Origin: Hymenopus coronatus
Taxonomy: Eukaryota > Arthropoda > Insecta > Mantodea > Hymenopodidae
Reading direction: 5' to 3'
DNA length: 64,000 nucleotides
NCBI GenBank assembly: GCA_030762935.1
Contig: CM060882.1
Span: 21,395,001-21,459,000 of the forward strand
Below the pieces are notes generated by a model. That model worked only from the letters and a program-made list of their open reading frames with translations. It ran no database searches and was not told the origin of the DNA. Made by a program: the position numbers and the translations under genes. Below, piece after piece: positions 26,230 through 37,448 of the stretch (positions are counted from its first letter, which is position 1; every line of letters begins with the position of its first letter).

Positions 26230-27090
26230 ATTACTTTCTCTATACGTACTATGTACATAGTATATAGAGAAGGTATTGCATTGTACCCAAAAATTCAATA
26301 CTGAGATTTCACCGCAAATACAAGTTTTGAGACCACCTGAATTAAAAAAAGACATATTTAGAAAAATGTCGGTGTGTGTATGTGTGTGTGCCTGTGGGTA
26401 AAATAGCTCAAAAACGAAAAGACCGTTAAATACCAAACTTGGTATTAAGTTTGGTATCTTCCAGGGATGCGACACGAAGATTTTCAAGAACATCTCCCCT
26501 CCCCCAACTACCCTTTACATGGAACTTTTTTCGAAAATATTGATTTTCTTAAAAATGGCTCAAACGATTTTGATTAAAATATCATATATTAAAGATATTT
26601 AATTGACAAATAACATGTATATCTCGAATTTTCTGAGAATAGCCTCTGAAGATTGCTTTATTCTGGATGAATTTTACGGAATTTTTTGTAACTGGTAAAC
26701 CGTAAGGGATGGACAAAAAACTTACCACACAAAAAATGTAGAGCACTTTAAAGCCCACAATTTATATTATATACATTCTTTTTTCGTGGAGTTGATTGTT
26801 TTTGAGATACTCCTTGTTTTCGGTTTCAGCTTTAAAACTTATAATTTTCTCATACAGGAATTAAACAATTGCTGTCCATATAGACAAAGGAACTTCAGTT
26901 ACATAGCAACCAGCTTTTGAATGTCACTTTAACCTATGTTACTCCCTTATTTCGCTTCTACTTACAGAGAAGCAAGTAATAAGACTATTTCTTCTTAGAA
27001 TGAAGTAAATAGAAGCATAAACTTTTTAACAACAATTTGTTGCAGAGATGTAGGGAAAGTCATGTGAGTGGATTACATCAGATTTTTTTA
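26230..27090 (-). mobile_element. R element copy R13, near full length
   Basis: Hairpin ACTTTCTCTATACGTACTAT at the left, a GT tract at about 26370-26395, then body and left end 'cacatcagattttttt'. Confidence 0.88.
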
Positions 27091-27114
27091 AAATTGAAAT
27101 TAGTAATGCGAGTA

Positions 27115-27540
27115 TATTGAAAATTGCTAGTTATAAAAACTGTATGTAGCATATATTGTGTGTTTCAACGAGATCTGTATGATTGAGCAGTAAGTTTATA
27201 TCTTATACATTTTATTTTAATGTAAATATTTTTAGTATACGGCAGTTTAATCAAAATAGTCAAGTCATTTTTATAAAATCGACACTCTTGAAAAATGTTC
27301 CATGTAAAGGTAGTTTAGGGTGGGGCATTTTACTGAAAATATTTGTGTCGCACCCTTGGAATGTACTGAACTTAAAATCCAAGTTTTCGTTTTTGAATTA
27401 TGCTGTTCACACATTGATATTTTACAGGGATACTCAAAACATATGTTTCTAATGAAAGCTTGATTAAGAATTTTTGGAAGCAATACAGTACCTTTTCAAC
27501 CTAGTGTGTACATTAGAAATGCGTGTTAGATAAAGTAAAA
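27115..27540 (+). mobile_element. R element fragment R14 (right half)
   Basis: Interior from 'attgtgtgtttcaacgaga' through 'gataaagtaaaa'. The hairpin is degenerate and the CA tract almost absent, suggesting an old copy. Confidence 0.7.
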
Positions 27541-27555
27541 GTTCAAGCTATACCT

Positions 27556-27913
27556 CTAATTTGTCATAAAAAGTTCTTAAATATATGATATCTTAATATA
27601 AATCGTTAAAGTCACTTTTAGAAAATCAACATTCTCGAAAAAAGTCCAGATCAAGGGTAGTTTAGAGTGAGGAAATGTTCTTGAATGCCACATTTCTGGA
27701 AGAAGCTGAACTTTAATTTCAAGTTTGGTTGTTAACCGAGTTTTAAATCCTGAGCTATGCTGTTCACATATACACAGACAGTCTCGCACACGGAAATGTT
27801 TCTAAATATGCTTTTTTTTTAGGGGACCAAAAAACCAGCGCTTAAAACGATGTCTCGGTAACAGATCTGGGTGGAATGCAATACTTACTCCACCTACTAG
27901 TGAGAGTAAAATT
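27556..27913 (+). mobile_element. R element fragment R15 (right third)
   Basis: Begins at 'ctctaatttgtcataaaaag' and ends in a degenerate 'tgagagtaaaa'. It lies head to tail behind R14. Confidence 0.65.
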
Positions 27914-28286
27914 GGATTGTTACTTTGACATGGATTTCTCTGCACATTCTTAAAATTATTCTAAAAAGTATAATGTTATATATACTTCACATTAATACAA
28001 GTAGAGATAAACGTTAACAGAAATGTTCTATTACTTATTTCTTTCAAAGGAAAAAGGGAACGCACTAGGCTAAGCGACAGTCAAATCTTTTAGAAGCTTT
28101 CGCTATATGATTGAAATTCTGTTCTCACTGCATAGCCAGGAGTAAAAGAAAACGGAATGACAAACTCTCGTTTGAGAAATGTTTGTGTGTTTCAAAATTT
28201 AATCCAAAAACAAGGAATATCTTGGAAATGGTTAACTCCACAAAAATGTATATGACATAAACAATGTGTTTTAATGCGATTAGATT

Positions 28287-28808
28287 TTTTACTTTCTCTA
28301 CAATTACTATGTGCATAGTGAATAGAGAAGGTATTATATTGCACCCAAAAATTCGATACCCAGATTTCACCAGAAATATGTGTTTGAGGCCCCCTGAATT
28401 CAAAACCAGCATTTTTAGACAAATGTCCGTGTGTGTGAGTGTGTGTGTGTATGTGTGTTTGCAAAATAGCTCAAAAACAAAGTCCGCTAAATACAAAACT
28501 TGGTATTTAAGTTCAATATATTCCCAGGATGCGACACGAAGATTTTCAAGAAAATCCCTCAACCCCAACTACCTTTTACATGGAGAAGTTTTCAAAAATT
28601 TTGATTTTCCCAAAAATGACTAATGATTTTGATTAAAATCTCTTATATTAAAGATATTTACATGACAAATACAATGTAATCTTGAATTTTCTGGGAGTAG
28701 CTTCTGAAGACATCTTTATTCTGGGTGAATATTTCTAAATTTTGCTTAACTGGTAAACCATAAGATATAGACAAATATTTACTCCACAAAAATGTAGATT
28801 TCATTAGA
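28287..28808 (-). mobile_element. R element fragment R17 (right half), forming a palindrome with R16
   Basis: Runs from the hairpin end (ACTTTCTCTACAATTACTAT) to the middle of the body, stopping at 'aaaaatgtagatttcatt'. The plus-strand piece of R16 starts with the mirror of that point, so the two form inverted arms of about 370 bp or more. Confidence 0.75.
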
Positions 28809-29180
28809 TGTGATTGAATGTAGATCTACATTTTTTGTGTAGTACATTTTTGTCTATTTCTTGTGGTTTTCCAGTTATTCAAAATGTATCCAGAATGAAG
28901 ATGTCTTCTGCGACTATTCCCACAAAACGTAAGACACACATTTTGTTTGTCATAAAATATCTTAATCACAAAGTATTTTACTCAAAACTGTTAGTCATTT
29001 TTGAGAAAATCAACATTTTCGAAAAATGTTCCATGTAAAGGGTACTTTGGGCTGAGGGATTTTCTTGAAAATCTTTGTGTCGCATCCTTGGAAGATACCA
29101 AACTTAAATACCAAGTTTGGTATTTAACGATCTTTTCGGTTTTGAGCTATGCTGTATACAGACCTTTTTCTAAAAATGCT

Positions 29181-30050
29181 TTTTACTTTCTCTATACGTA
29201 CAATGTACATAGTGTATAGAGAAGGTATTGTAATGCACACAAAAATTTGATGCCAAGATTTCACCGGAAATACTTATTTTGGATCCCCCTGAATAAAAAA
29301 GAGCATTTCCGGAAAAAGGTCCGCGCGCGCGTGTGTGTGCGTGTGTGTTTGTGGACAGTACAGCTCAAAAATGTAAAGATCGTTGAACATCAAACTTGGT
29401 ATTTAACTTTAGTATCTTGCAAGGATGCGAAATGAATCTCCCCACCCCCAAATACCCTTTACATGGAACTTTTTTCGAAAATTTTGATTTTTTTAAAAAT
29501 GGCTCTAACGATTTTGATTAAAATTCCGTATATTAAAGCTGTTTATATCCGTAATAAAATGCAATTTCGAATTTTCTGGGAATAGACAGTGAATTTTGCC
29601 GAATTTTGCTTAACTGCTAAACCGTAAAAGAGAGATCCAAACTCACTACTCAAAAAATTTAGATCACGCTAAAGCACATAATTTATGTCCTTTGCGTTTT
29701 TGTTGCAAAGGTAACCGTTTCCGACATATTCATTGCTATTGGTTTTAATTGTAAAGTGCTTAAAAAATCTTTAGACAGGAAGTGTCCGTTTTTCTTTTGT
29801 TCTGCTCTTGGCCAAGCAAAGAAGCGATTTGCAATCACAATCGCATAACGATAGATTTTAATAAATTTGACTACCATTTGAGCATAGTGCCTTCCCTTAG
29901 TTCCCTTCTATTTATAAGGAACTAAGTAATAAGAGAATTCTGCTAGTGTTTATTTTGATTAGAATTGTGTATAAAGAAGAATAATCCTTTGTAGGAAATT
30001 TGTGGAGTAACTAGAGAAAGTCATGTGAGTGTAACACATCAGATATTTTT
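29181..30050 (-). mobile_element. R element copy R18, nested in R16
   Basis: Complete minus copy from 'tttactttctctatacgtac' to 'cacatcagatatttttt'. It sits in the T-run before the 'ggattcagggg' block of R16, which resumes at 30051. Subfamily II block 'cttggccaagcaaagaag' at about 29808. Confidence 0.85.
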
Positions 30051-30157
30051 TGATACAGGGGACCCTAAATCGTATATTTCCGGTGAAATCTCGGTATTGA
30101 ATTTTTGGGTGGAGTGCAATACCTTCTCCATACACTGTGTACTTAGTACGTGTAGAG

Positions 30158-30997
30158 AAAAAATCTGATCTGTTCCATTCACAAGACTTTCTCTACATCT
30201 CTGCAACAAATTATTATTAAAAAGCTTAGGCCTCTATTTACTTCATGTTTATCGAGAAAAAATTAGCAGAAATAGTCTTGTTACTTGCTTCCTTGTAAGT
30301 AGAACGAAATAAGGGAGTACCATAGGTTAAAGTGATTAGTCAAAAACTGGTTGCCATGTGATTAAAGTTCCTTTGTTTGTAAGGACAGGAGTTGACAAAT
30401 TCCTGTATGAGAAAAGCAAGCTTTTCAAAGCCGAAATTAAAAACAAGGAATATCTTAAAAACGATCAACTCCACGAAAAAATGTATGTAACATAAAATGT
30501 GTGTTTTAATGTGCTCTACATTTTGTGTGTGATAAGTTTTTGTCCGTCTCTTACGGTTTAACAGTTATGCAAAAATCATCAAATTCATCCAGAATAAAGT
30601 AGTCTTCACAGGCTATTCTCAGAATATTCGAGATATACATTTTATTTGTGATAGAAATGACTTTAATATGTGGTATTTTCATCAAAATCGTTGAGCCATT
30701 TTTAGGGAAAACAAAATTTTCGAAAATTTGTCCATATAAAGGTTAGTTTGGGGTGTCGCATCCTTGGAAGATACCAAACTTAAATACCAAGTTTGGTTTT
30801 TAACGGTCTCTTCATTTTTGAGCTATGCTGTCCACAGACACACACATGCACACAGACCTTTTTCCAAAAATGCTTTTTATGGATTCAGGGGGGCCCAAAA
30901 CATGTATTTCCGGTGAAATCTCGGTATCGAGTTTTTTGTTGCAATGCAATATCTTCTCTATACACTATGTACATAGTACGTGTAGAGAAAGTAAAAA
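30158..30997 (+). mobile_element. R element copy R19, directly abutting R16
   Basis: The left end 'aaaaaatctgatctgttcc' follows the 'gtgtagaga' of R16 without spacer, so the R16 terminus was the target. It ends with a standard hairpin and 'gtagagaaagtaaaaa'. Confidence 0.85.
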
Positions 30998-31405
30998 GAC
31001 GACATGTTATGCAGTTATCTCACTTCTCTTGCTGGTTATTTAGTATAATATGTCTCCATGCATCCTGTATACGGTGTTGCTCACTGCAGTCCATGCAAAG
31101 CGTGTACCCTTTTCCTATTGCTTGCTATCCCGTTCCAATTAGCAATAGCTTCAATTATGATTAATTCGCAAGAGATTTGGTCCGCATCCGATTGTGGCCA
31201 CAATAATGAAACCTTTAGTTTGCTGCGTGTAAATTAAAACGAAACATATGTTCTCTGAGCAATGACAAAATTCTAAATGACTTTCTCGTCCTATATAAAT
31301 TACTTTCATATCTGCGTTATAAATTATTGGTGAAAAGCTTTTCTTTCTTGATGACCAAGATAGATATTTCTTCACACGTTTTGTTATTGCTACAGGACAT
31401 TAGTA
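30998..31405. other. Unassigned sequence
   Basis: I recognise nothing in this 400-bp stretch. Confidence 0.5.
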
Positions 31406-31632
31406 CGTCGTTGTCCGAGGTCTAGGGGTAACATGCTAGGCTCTAGTTCCCAAGGTCACGGGTTCATACCCGGCAGTAGGCAATGGATATTTTTCGAGCA
31501 CGTAGGGTGCGACACGTAAAAGAACCTCAAATATGATAAAAAGACATCTGAGCAAAATTAAGCAGCATTTCACCCGCAGTAGAGAATTGGACGCTGAGAA
31601 CCACAACAGTTAAAGAGCGTGCCTTAAGTAAC
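31406..31632 (+). mobile_element. SINE1 copy E (plus orientation, tRNA head first)
   Basis: Starts with a tRNA-like head (GTCTAGGGGTAACATGCTAG as A-box region, CACGGGTTCATACCCGG as B-box region). The SINE1 body follows: 'acgtaaaagaacctcaaat', 'agcaaaattaagc' and 'ggacgctgagaacc'. It is diverged from copies B and C. Confidence 0.75.
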
Positions 31633-32334
31633 TCAATTTTAATTTAGAACACTAGTACGTCTATCAGGTGTTTAAATCTACAGAAAGAAATTTACTATAA
31701 CTTAGATATTTTCCATCCATTATGATTCATCTGTTGTGTTTTTTTTTATTTATTTATTTTTGTGACATCCCTAGGGTCATCAGGTGATTGCTGGAGTGGT
31801 TTCTGATTTACTACGACTTCCTTTCCATTATTGTCCCTTCATTCTGTTTCTGCCTCATCATTCTGTTATATTCCAGGTTCGTGGAGTAAGGCAGTGCGGG
31901 CAGATGGCGAAGATACTTAATTAATGAAAATATTACTCCCCGTGGATATCAAGTGGCTGCCAGGTCGGCGAGTCACTTGCACATCCTCTCTGACAGCCCG
32001 GCAGATGGACGGATTATCCGGTTTGGAAACGTTAGGGACTTCCGCGTGTCTCTGTTAGCCTCTTTGCGTGCGGACTGTAGCCTCCTGTGGTTACTTCACC
32101 TCATACCTTCTCCTTGGAGACGTTAGCCTCAATAGGGTACGGTACGCCAGGTATTTCTCTCCGTTGTCTACATTTAAGTTATTTTAATGTGCTCTTCATT
32201 TCTTGATGAAGCAAGTTTTTGATTGTTTAATAAATGTTTAAACTAAGATTTCCTTTAAATGAAAGCTAGTCTGAATAGTACGATTATCCATCACAAATAA
32301 CAGCATTTAATTCCTGCAATATTATTGTTGTAAC
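31633..32334. other. Unassigned sequence, possible retroelement tail
   Basis: The stretch after 'ttatttatttatttttgtgac' at about 31750 looks like the A/T-rich tail of an unknown repeat. I cannot assign the rest. Confidence 0.4.
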
Positions 32335-32908
32335 AGCAATTTGAACAATGACTTTTTAAAGACGAACCGGCTCCGAAGAAGGCAAAGATGGTGAAATCTG
32401 CAGACAAGGTGATGGCCTCGGTTTTTTGGTATGCATGCGAAATAATCTACATTGATTACTTGCAAAAGGAAGGCCCATAAGTGGAGAGTATTATGCATCG
32501 TTATTGCACCGGTTGAACGGAGAAAGCAGGAAAAAACGTCCTCATCTGGCAAAAAAAAAAAGATTCTCTTCCATCAAGACAATGCAAGGGTGCACACCTG
32601 CGCAGTTTAGATGGCGAAAAATATAGAATTAAGTTCGAATTACAACATACTTCCAAGTTTTGACGCCCAATGACTTTTTTTTTTTATTTCCAAAGTGACT
32701 CGGTAGAAAACGATTCACGTCTAACGAAGGGGTCATCTCCCAAAGAGATGTCAATTTTGAGAATCTTCTGAAATTCTACTTTTTGGAAGACTTTTTCGGA
32801 GAAACGCGGGGGAAAAATCTTATCGAGCTAAAAGGAAAACTACAAAAAAACCAACCAAAATAATTTATTTTCTATATTTTTCTACGGACTTGTTGAATTC
32901 CCCTATTA
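32335..32908 (+). pseudogene. Mariner transposase relic MLE2 (3' part)
   Basis: The frame reads KKAKMVKSADKVMASVFW and then, across stops and shifts, SSIKTMQG/HQDNAR-type and 'TSNEGVI'-type blocks of mariner DD34D transposases. The third catalytic region (normally YSPDLAPSD) has lost its Asp. The 3' terminal repeat GGACTTGTTGAATTCCCC lies at about 32886-32903. The 5' half is missing. Its 3' UTR supplies an empty site for R26 in MLE1. Confidence 0.8.
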
Positions 32909-32952
32909 CCTTCTCTTCTAAACTGTGTGCTTAGCACGTGTAGAGGAATAAA
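32905..32952 (+). mobile_element. R hairpin-end remnant
   Basis: 'attaccttctcttctaaac' to 'cacgtgtagaggaataaaaa' is an R right end directly after MLE2. Confidence 0.6.
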
Positions 32953-33979
32953 AAAATACAGAGAGAGGAAAAGGTGATATGTATGCCCGTGTATATGAAT
33001 AGCATAAATCAAAAACGAAAATACCAAACTTGATATTTAAGTTCTGCATCTTCCAAGGATGCGTCACGAAGATGTTTTAAGACAATACCCCGCCCAAAAC
33101 TGTCCTTCACTGGGATATTTTTTAGAACATTTTGATTTTATCAAAAATGATAACCGGTATTGAATAATATCTAGTATAGGTTAAAGACAAGTTCATGAAA
33201 AAAAATTATATTGTATTTTCGGAAAATGCCCTGTGAAGTCCTCATCATTAAGAGTGACTTTTGCATAGCCGGTAAACTAACAGTAGACGAAATCTTATTT
33301 CTTTATTTCTTTAAACACCATCTATGTCACGTACACTTTTAGTGAAGCTAAGTATTTCCGAGATATTCCTAGGATATTGGTTTAAATTTTAAAGTATTAC
33401 TTGTACTTTTCTCAAATGGAAAGCCCTCATTATTCTCTCTCTCTCTCGCTCTCTCTCCCCCTCCCCCTCCCTTCCTCCCAACCCTCTCCCCATCTCTCTC
33501 TCCATCCTCTCACTCCCTCCCTCTCTCTCCCTCGCTCCATATCTCCCCCCTCTCTCCATTTCTCCCCCTCTCTCCCCATTTCTCTCCCTCTCTCTCTCCA
33601 TTTCTCTCCCTACTATCTCCATTTCTCTCCCTCTCTCCCCCTCTCTCCCTCCCTCCCTCCACCTCCCCCTCTCCCTCTCCACCTTTCCCTTTCTCCCTCT
33701 CCCTTTCCCCCTGTCCCTCTACCTCTCTCTCTTTTTTCCTGTATATGTAAAGAGAAGCAAATTTCAATTTTATTCATCATATGGCGAATGCTCTTAAAAT
33801 ATTTAATTATCGCTTTAGCTAGTGTGTTTCATTATTACCCTTGTACTAACAAAAAAATACTATGTAATAAAATCATATCTGCTAATGTGTATCTCATTTA
33901 GAACAATGTGCGTTTGTAAGAACAGTTTGTTGTAGAACAGGTAGAGAAAGTTATTCTGAATGGAACACATCAGATTATT
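32953..33979 (-). mobile_element. R element copy R20, decayed, with a pyrimidine tract inside
   Basis: A GT-containing start, 'ataccaaacttgatattta' and 'cttccaaggatgcgtcac' blocks lead into the body. A 300-bp pyrimidine tract follows, then the left end 'gtagagaaagttattctgaa' and 'cacatcagatta'. Decay is strong. Confidence 0.65.
33431..33740. repeat. Polypyrimidine (CT/CCCT)n tract, 300 bp
   Basis: Almost pure C/T on the plus strand with shifting CTCTCC and CCCTCC motifs. Long open frames on both strands (for example 33389-33682 minus) are low-complexity Arg/Glu/Gly or Ser/Pro/Leu readings and not genes. The tract could form triplex DNA. Confidence 0.9.
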
Positions 33980-34093
33980 TTTAACACAGGGAACCCTATA
34001 ACTCTTATTTCAGTGAAATCTCGGTATCGAATTTATGGGTGGAATCTATAACTGTCTACCTATGTACTAAGCACGAAGTATAGAAATTAAAAA
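33980..34093 (+). mobile_element. R right-end fragment
   Basis: 'cacagggaaccctataac', 'gaaatctcggtatcgaat' and a degenerate hairpin ending 'tatagaaattaaaaa'. Confidence 0.6.
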
Positions 34094-34461
34094 ACCGTCT
34101 GCTTCGAATTCGCTTTACTGACTTGTTGCCTTAGAACGGACTTCTTGCCAAATACATTTCTAAGCCAATCTTAACGTTGTTTAGACGTTAATGACAATTT
34201 AAAATCGTAAAGCTTTTATCTCGAAAATGTTCTTTATTTAAATTCATTTTTGGGTAAACACAAAAGCTTTAAATATTCATAATCATCAAACTAACATAGC
34301 AAAAGGAACAAGTTACACGTCAATAAAACCCCTAAACCTTAAAAAGTAGCTGTCAGATATAAAAACATTTTAGAAGCATGGCTTTCTAAAAATTTTAGGT
34401 GTCGACCTCGTACAAGGAAATATTAAAAACATTTCTGCAAATAACAGGAATTAAGGGAACA
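34094..34461. other. Unassigned A+T-rich sequence
   Basis: I recognise no repeat or frame here. Confidence 0.5.
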
Positions 34462-34672
34462 ACAAGAGTTTTAAGAGTAGTTTGTTGAAGAACGGATAGA
34501 GAAACTCATTCGAATGTACTTTTTCTAGCACATATATAGATTTACATAGTAGATGTAGAAGGTATTGTATTCCACTCAATAATTTGATGCCGAGATTTCA
34601 CCGTTTTATAGTTCCCTGAATCCAAAAACAGCCTTTTTAGAAAAAGATTCGTGTGTATATGGACAGCACAAT
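34462..34672 (-). mobile_element. R fragments R21 (left-end scrap, then a right-end piece)
   Basis: 34462-34515 is a minus left end ('ggatagagaaactcattcga'). 34516-34672 is a minus right end ('agaaggtattgtattccac', 'gatttcaccg'). Both are truncated. Confidence 0.6.
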
Positions 34673-34674
34673 TC

Positions 34675-35711
34675 AAAAAATTTGATGAGTTCCATTCAAT
34701 TGGCAGAAAGAGTCTTATTACCTGCTTCCTTGTAAATAGAAGAGAAATAAAGGAATGCATTAGATTAAATTGATAGTCAATTTTTTTTAAAAGCTGGTTG
34801 CTATAAGATTAAAGTATCTTTGTTTGTATGGACAAGAGTTGACAAATTCCCTTGTGAGAAAAGTATAAGAATTTTAAAGCTGAAGCTATAAAAAAAACGG
34901 TTAACCACACGCATAAAGTATTTAACATAAATTGTGTGTTTTAATGTGATCTACATTTTTGTGCAGTAAGCTTTTGTCCATCTCTTACGGTTTACAGTTA
35001 CGCAAAATTCAGCAAAATTCATTCAGAATTAAGAGATCTTTAGAGGCTATTCTCAGAAAACTCAAGATATACATTTTATTTGCCACATAAATATAATTTA
35101 TTTACGGTATTTTAATCAAAATCATTTTTTGAGAAAACTAACATTTTCGAAAAAAAGTTCCATGTAAAGGGCGTATTTTACTCAAAATCTTCGTGTTGCA
35201 TCCCTGGAACGTACTAAACTTATTTAGTTGGTATTTTACCGACTTTTCGGTTTTGAGTTATCGTGTTCACACACATACGAACACACACACAAATGAAATT
35301 GAGTTTTATTTATAGACGCTCTTTAACTGCTTTGATTCTCAGCGTCCCATTCTATATTAGGCGTGAAATACCGCTTAATTTTGCTCAGAGGTCTCTCTAT
35401 CAGGTTTGAGGTGTCTTCGACACGGGATCCACGGCTTTACTTGCCTTCCGAAGGAAGCCATGCTAAGGATTTTTACGCCTGAAAAAAATCCATCATCCAC
35501 CGCCGGGTTTGAAGCCGCGACCTTGGGTATATGAAGTCAGCATGGTAACCATTACACACGGAGGGCGACACACCACACACATGAACTTTTTTTTTGAAAA
35601 TACTTTTTTTTGGATACAGGAGACCCTAAAACATGTATTTCCGGTTAAATCTTGTTATAGAAGTTTTGGGTGGAATACACTATGTACATTGTACGTGTAG
35701 AGAAGGTAAAA
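34675..35711 (+). mobile_element. R element copy R22, split by SINE1 copy B
   Basis: A truncated left end ('tgatgagttccattcaa') and body lead to the CA tract at about 35268-35291. SINE1-B is inserted there, and R22 resumes at about 35571 with 'caccacacac' and runs to 'gtgtagagaaggtaaaaa'. Confidence 0.8.
35292..35570 (-). mobile_element. SINE1 copy B, inserted in the CA tract of R22
   Basis: Full body and tRNA-like head: on the minus strand a GGTTACCATGCTGAC A-box region and a GCGGCTTCAAACCC B-box region with one change. CA repeats on both sides hide the exact target duplication. The 3' tail reads 'atgaaattgagttttattta' in plus orientation. Confidence 0.85.
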
Positions 35712-35889
35712 ACGAACAAGTTGGGATAAAAGTTCAGTACCTTCCAAGTATGCGACACGAAGAAATCCCAATCCCAACTACCCTTTACCGTAAATTAAAA
35801 ATAATCACATCACAAATTAATCTTATATTTTCAATTGTTTAGGAATAGCCTCGAAAGAGTTGTTTATTCTGGTTGAAATCATTAAAGTT

Positions 35890-35998
35890 CATAGGCTTTC
35901 ACAGCTGGCGTCACTACTAGAAGAAGTATAAACCGGGCTTGTAGGCCGTGGATTACTGGAGAAGGAGCCCAATAGACCACGGCTCACAAGCCCGGATT
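35890..35998. repeat. Insert with a 19-bp-arm hairpin
   Basis: CCGGGCTTGT-agg-CCGTGG (35933-35951) and CCACGG-ctc-ACAAGCCCGG (35977-35995) pair over 16 bp with a 3-bp internal mismatch and a 25-base loop. It is G+C-rich within an A+T-rich R element, so it was added from elsewhere. No coding. Confidence 0.85.
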
Positions 35999-36135
35999 TT
36001 ACTTTTTCTAAACAAAGACTTTACAAAAAATCTAGATCTTGTTAAAACCTACAATTTATGTCGTATATTTTTTTCCTGTAGAGTTAACATTCGAGATATT
36101 CATTGTTATTGCCGTCAATTTTAAACTACCTAACT

Positions 36136-36590
36136 TTTGGATAGGTAGAGTCAGACTGAAAATTTCAACGCCATATCCGGGATTTGAAGCAAGGATATCC
36201 CGATCTCTGTTCGGTTGCTCTTCCACTGGCCACATGCAGGCATAGCATTGAATTTCTCAACGGTCTCGCATGTTTCCCGGTAAACCGCAAGGTTATTTTG
36301 AGATGACAACCCCAATGGCGACTTACAATGTCGTAAGTACTCAAGTCCCAGGATTCATTCTTTTAGCCAACTATTAATACCATTGGTATTGGATTAATTG
36401 TTTGTTCTCACATTGTTGCTATAGTAGCTCAGTGGCAGAGCAACCGGCTAGAGATCGGGAGATCCGTGGTTCAAATCCCGGCTATGGCATTGAATTTTTC
36501 AGTCTGGCTACCTATCCAACTCCTGCCCTACACACAGCTTGTGTGAAAATAACAATTAATCCAATATCTAACTTTTTTTTTTCAAACGGG
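36136..36590. repeat. U repeat, inverted pair around tRNA-like cores
   Basis: A decayed minus tRNA-like core (about 36165-36235) with its 5' flank is followed by a plus tRNA-like core and 3' flank. The 'cagactgaaaa' and 'cagtctgg' blocks form inverted ends. The same sequences recur at 56385-57850. Confidence 0.75.
36418..36489 (+). pseudogene. tRNA-like sequence in the U repeat
   Basis: Acceptor arms GCTATAG and CTATGGC pair. TAGCTCAGTGGCAGAGCA is a textbook D arm/A box, and GTGGTTCAAATCCC is a B box. The anticodon loop appears to have 8 bases and the T stem is mismatched, so it is probably a tRNA-derived relic and not a working gene. Confidence 0.75.
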
Positions 36591-36808
36591 ACCATGCAAA
36601 GCGAACCGAACCTCAACTGCCTCACATAGCAACCAGCTTTTAAATATTTGACTATCACTTAGCCTAGTATATTTCCTTATTTCCCTTCTACTTATAAGAA
36701 AGCAAGTAATAAGGCCAATTCTGCTAGTGTTTATCTCGATTAGCATGAAGTAGACAGAAGAGTAAGTGATTTAAGTGTGTAGAGAAAGTCATGTGAATGG
36801 AACATGTT

Positions 36809-37448
36809 AGCCACTTAGAGATGGAGTTATTGTTTGCAGCAGTAAATTGCCACATTTACGGAATGAATCCGCACCGCTAATCATAACATGGAGGGAGAGT
36901 AGATGGCCTGTTAAATAGGGTCGTGTTCATCTGTACTGCGTATTATAATCCCTCTCCCCTCTGCCGTACAGTTCCGGAGTGGCTGCACGGAGAAGAATGT
37001 TAAGTAGATACAGTAAGAGAGGATTATGTCCGTACAGTCTGTGCCCTAGGCGTTGCTTGGGGAGGCCTCGGACCACCAGCACCCGCTTCTCGTTTAAAAA
37101 CTACCAACACAGATAACCTTTCTCAAGCGATTTTATTGCTTTCAAGCTTCAAAATCTGTTGCAAACTTGAGAGCAGCGGTCACAATTCAGAATGGTCACG
37201 ATTAGACAATTTCAACCAATCGTGGTCATCTGACTGGAGCGATATTATCAAAACATCTTATCATTTCATTTCTTTGAAATCTTGTCGCACCTGGCGTTCG
37301 TTTGTTTAATCTCCTGTCTTGGTTATTGGTAACAAAATGACAGTCCAACCTTCACTTTTAATAACTGTCAGTTGCACAATTGTACTTTCAATTAATTCAG
37401 TTATAATGTTTATTTCAAGTTTTATCCAGTTCATAATCTATTTAGTTC
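36809..37448. other. Unassigned sequence, 640 bp
   Basis: Moderately G+C-rich at 36960-37100. I recognise neither a frame nor a repeat. Confidence 0.5.

Larger units (their letters stand above)
27914..30160 (+). mobile_element. R element copy R16, subfamily II, in three pieces
   Basis: Pieces: 27914-28290 (left end and body), 28812-29180 (interior) and 30051-30160 (last part from 'gatacaggggacc' to 'gtgtagagaaa'). The first gap holds R17 and the second holds R18. The order and orientation of the three pieces make one interrupted copy the simplest reading. Confidence 0.75.
35712..36808 (-). mobile_element. R element copy R23, split by a hairpin sequence and a U repeat
   Basis: Begins without its hairpin end at about 35720 ('tcagtaccttccaag'). 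The body is interrupted at about 35890-35998 and again at 36136-36590, and ends with the left end 'gtagagaaagtcatgtgaat'. Subfamily II block 'ggaccatgcaaagcgaacc'. Confidence 0.75.

Noticed and set aside
33389..33901. Open frames of 85-166 codons over the pyrimidine tract
   Set aside because: They are low-complexity readings of a CT repeat and appear on both strands at once.
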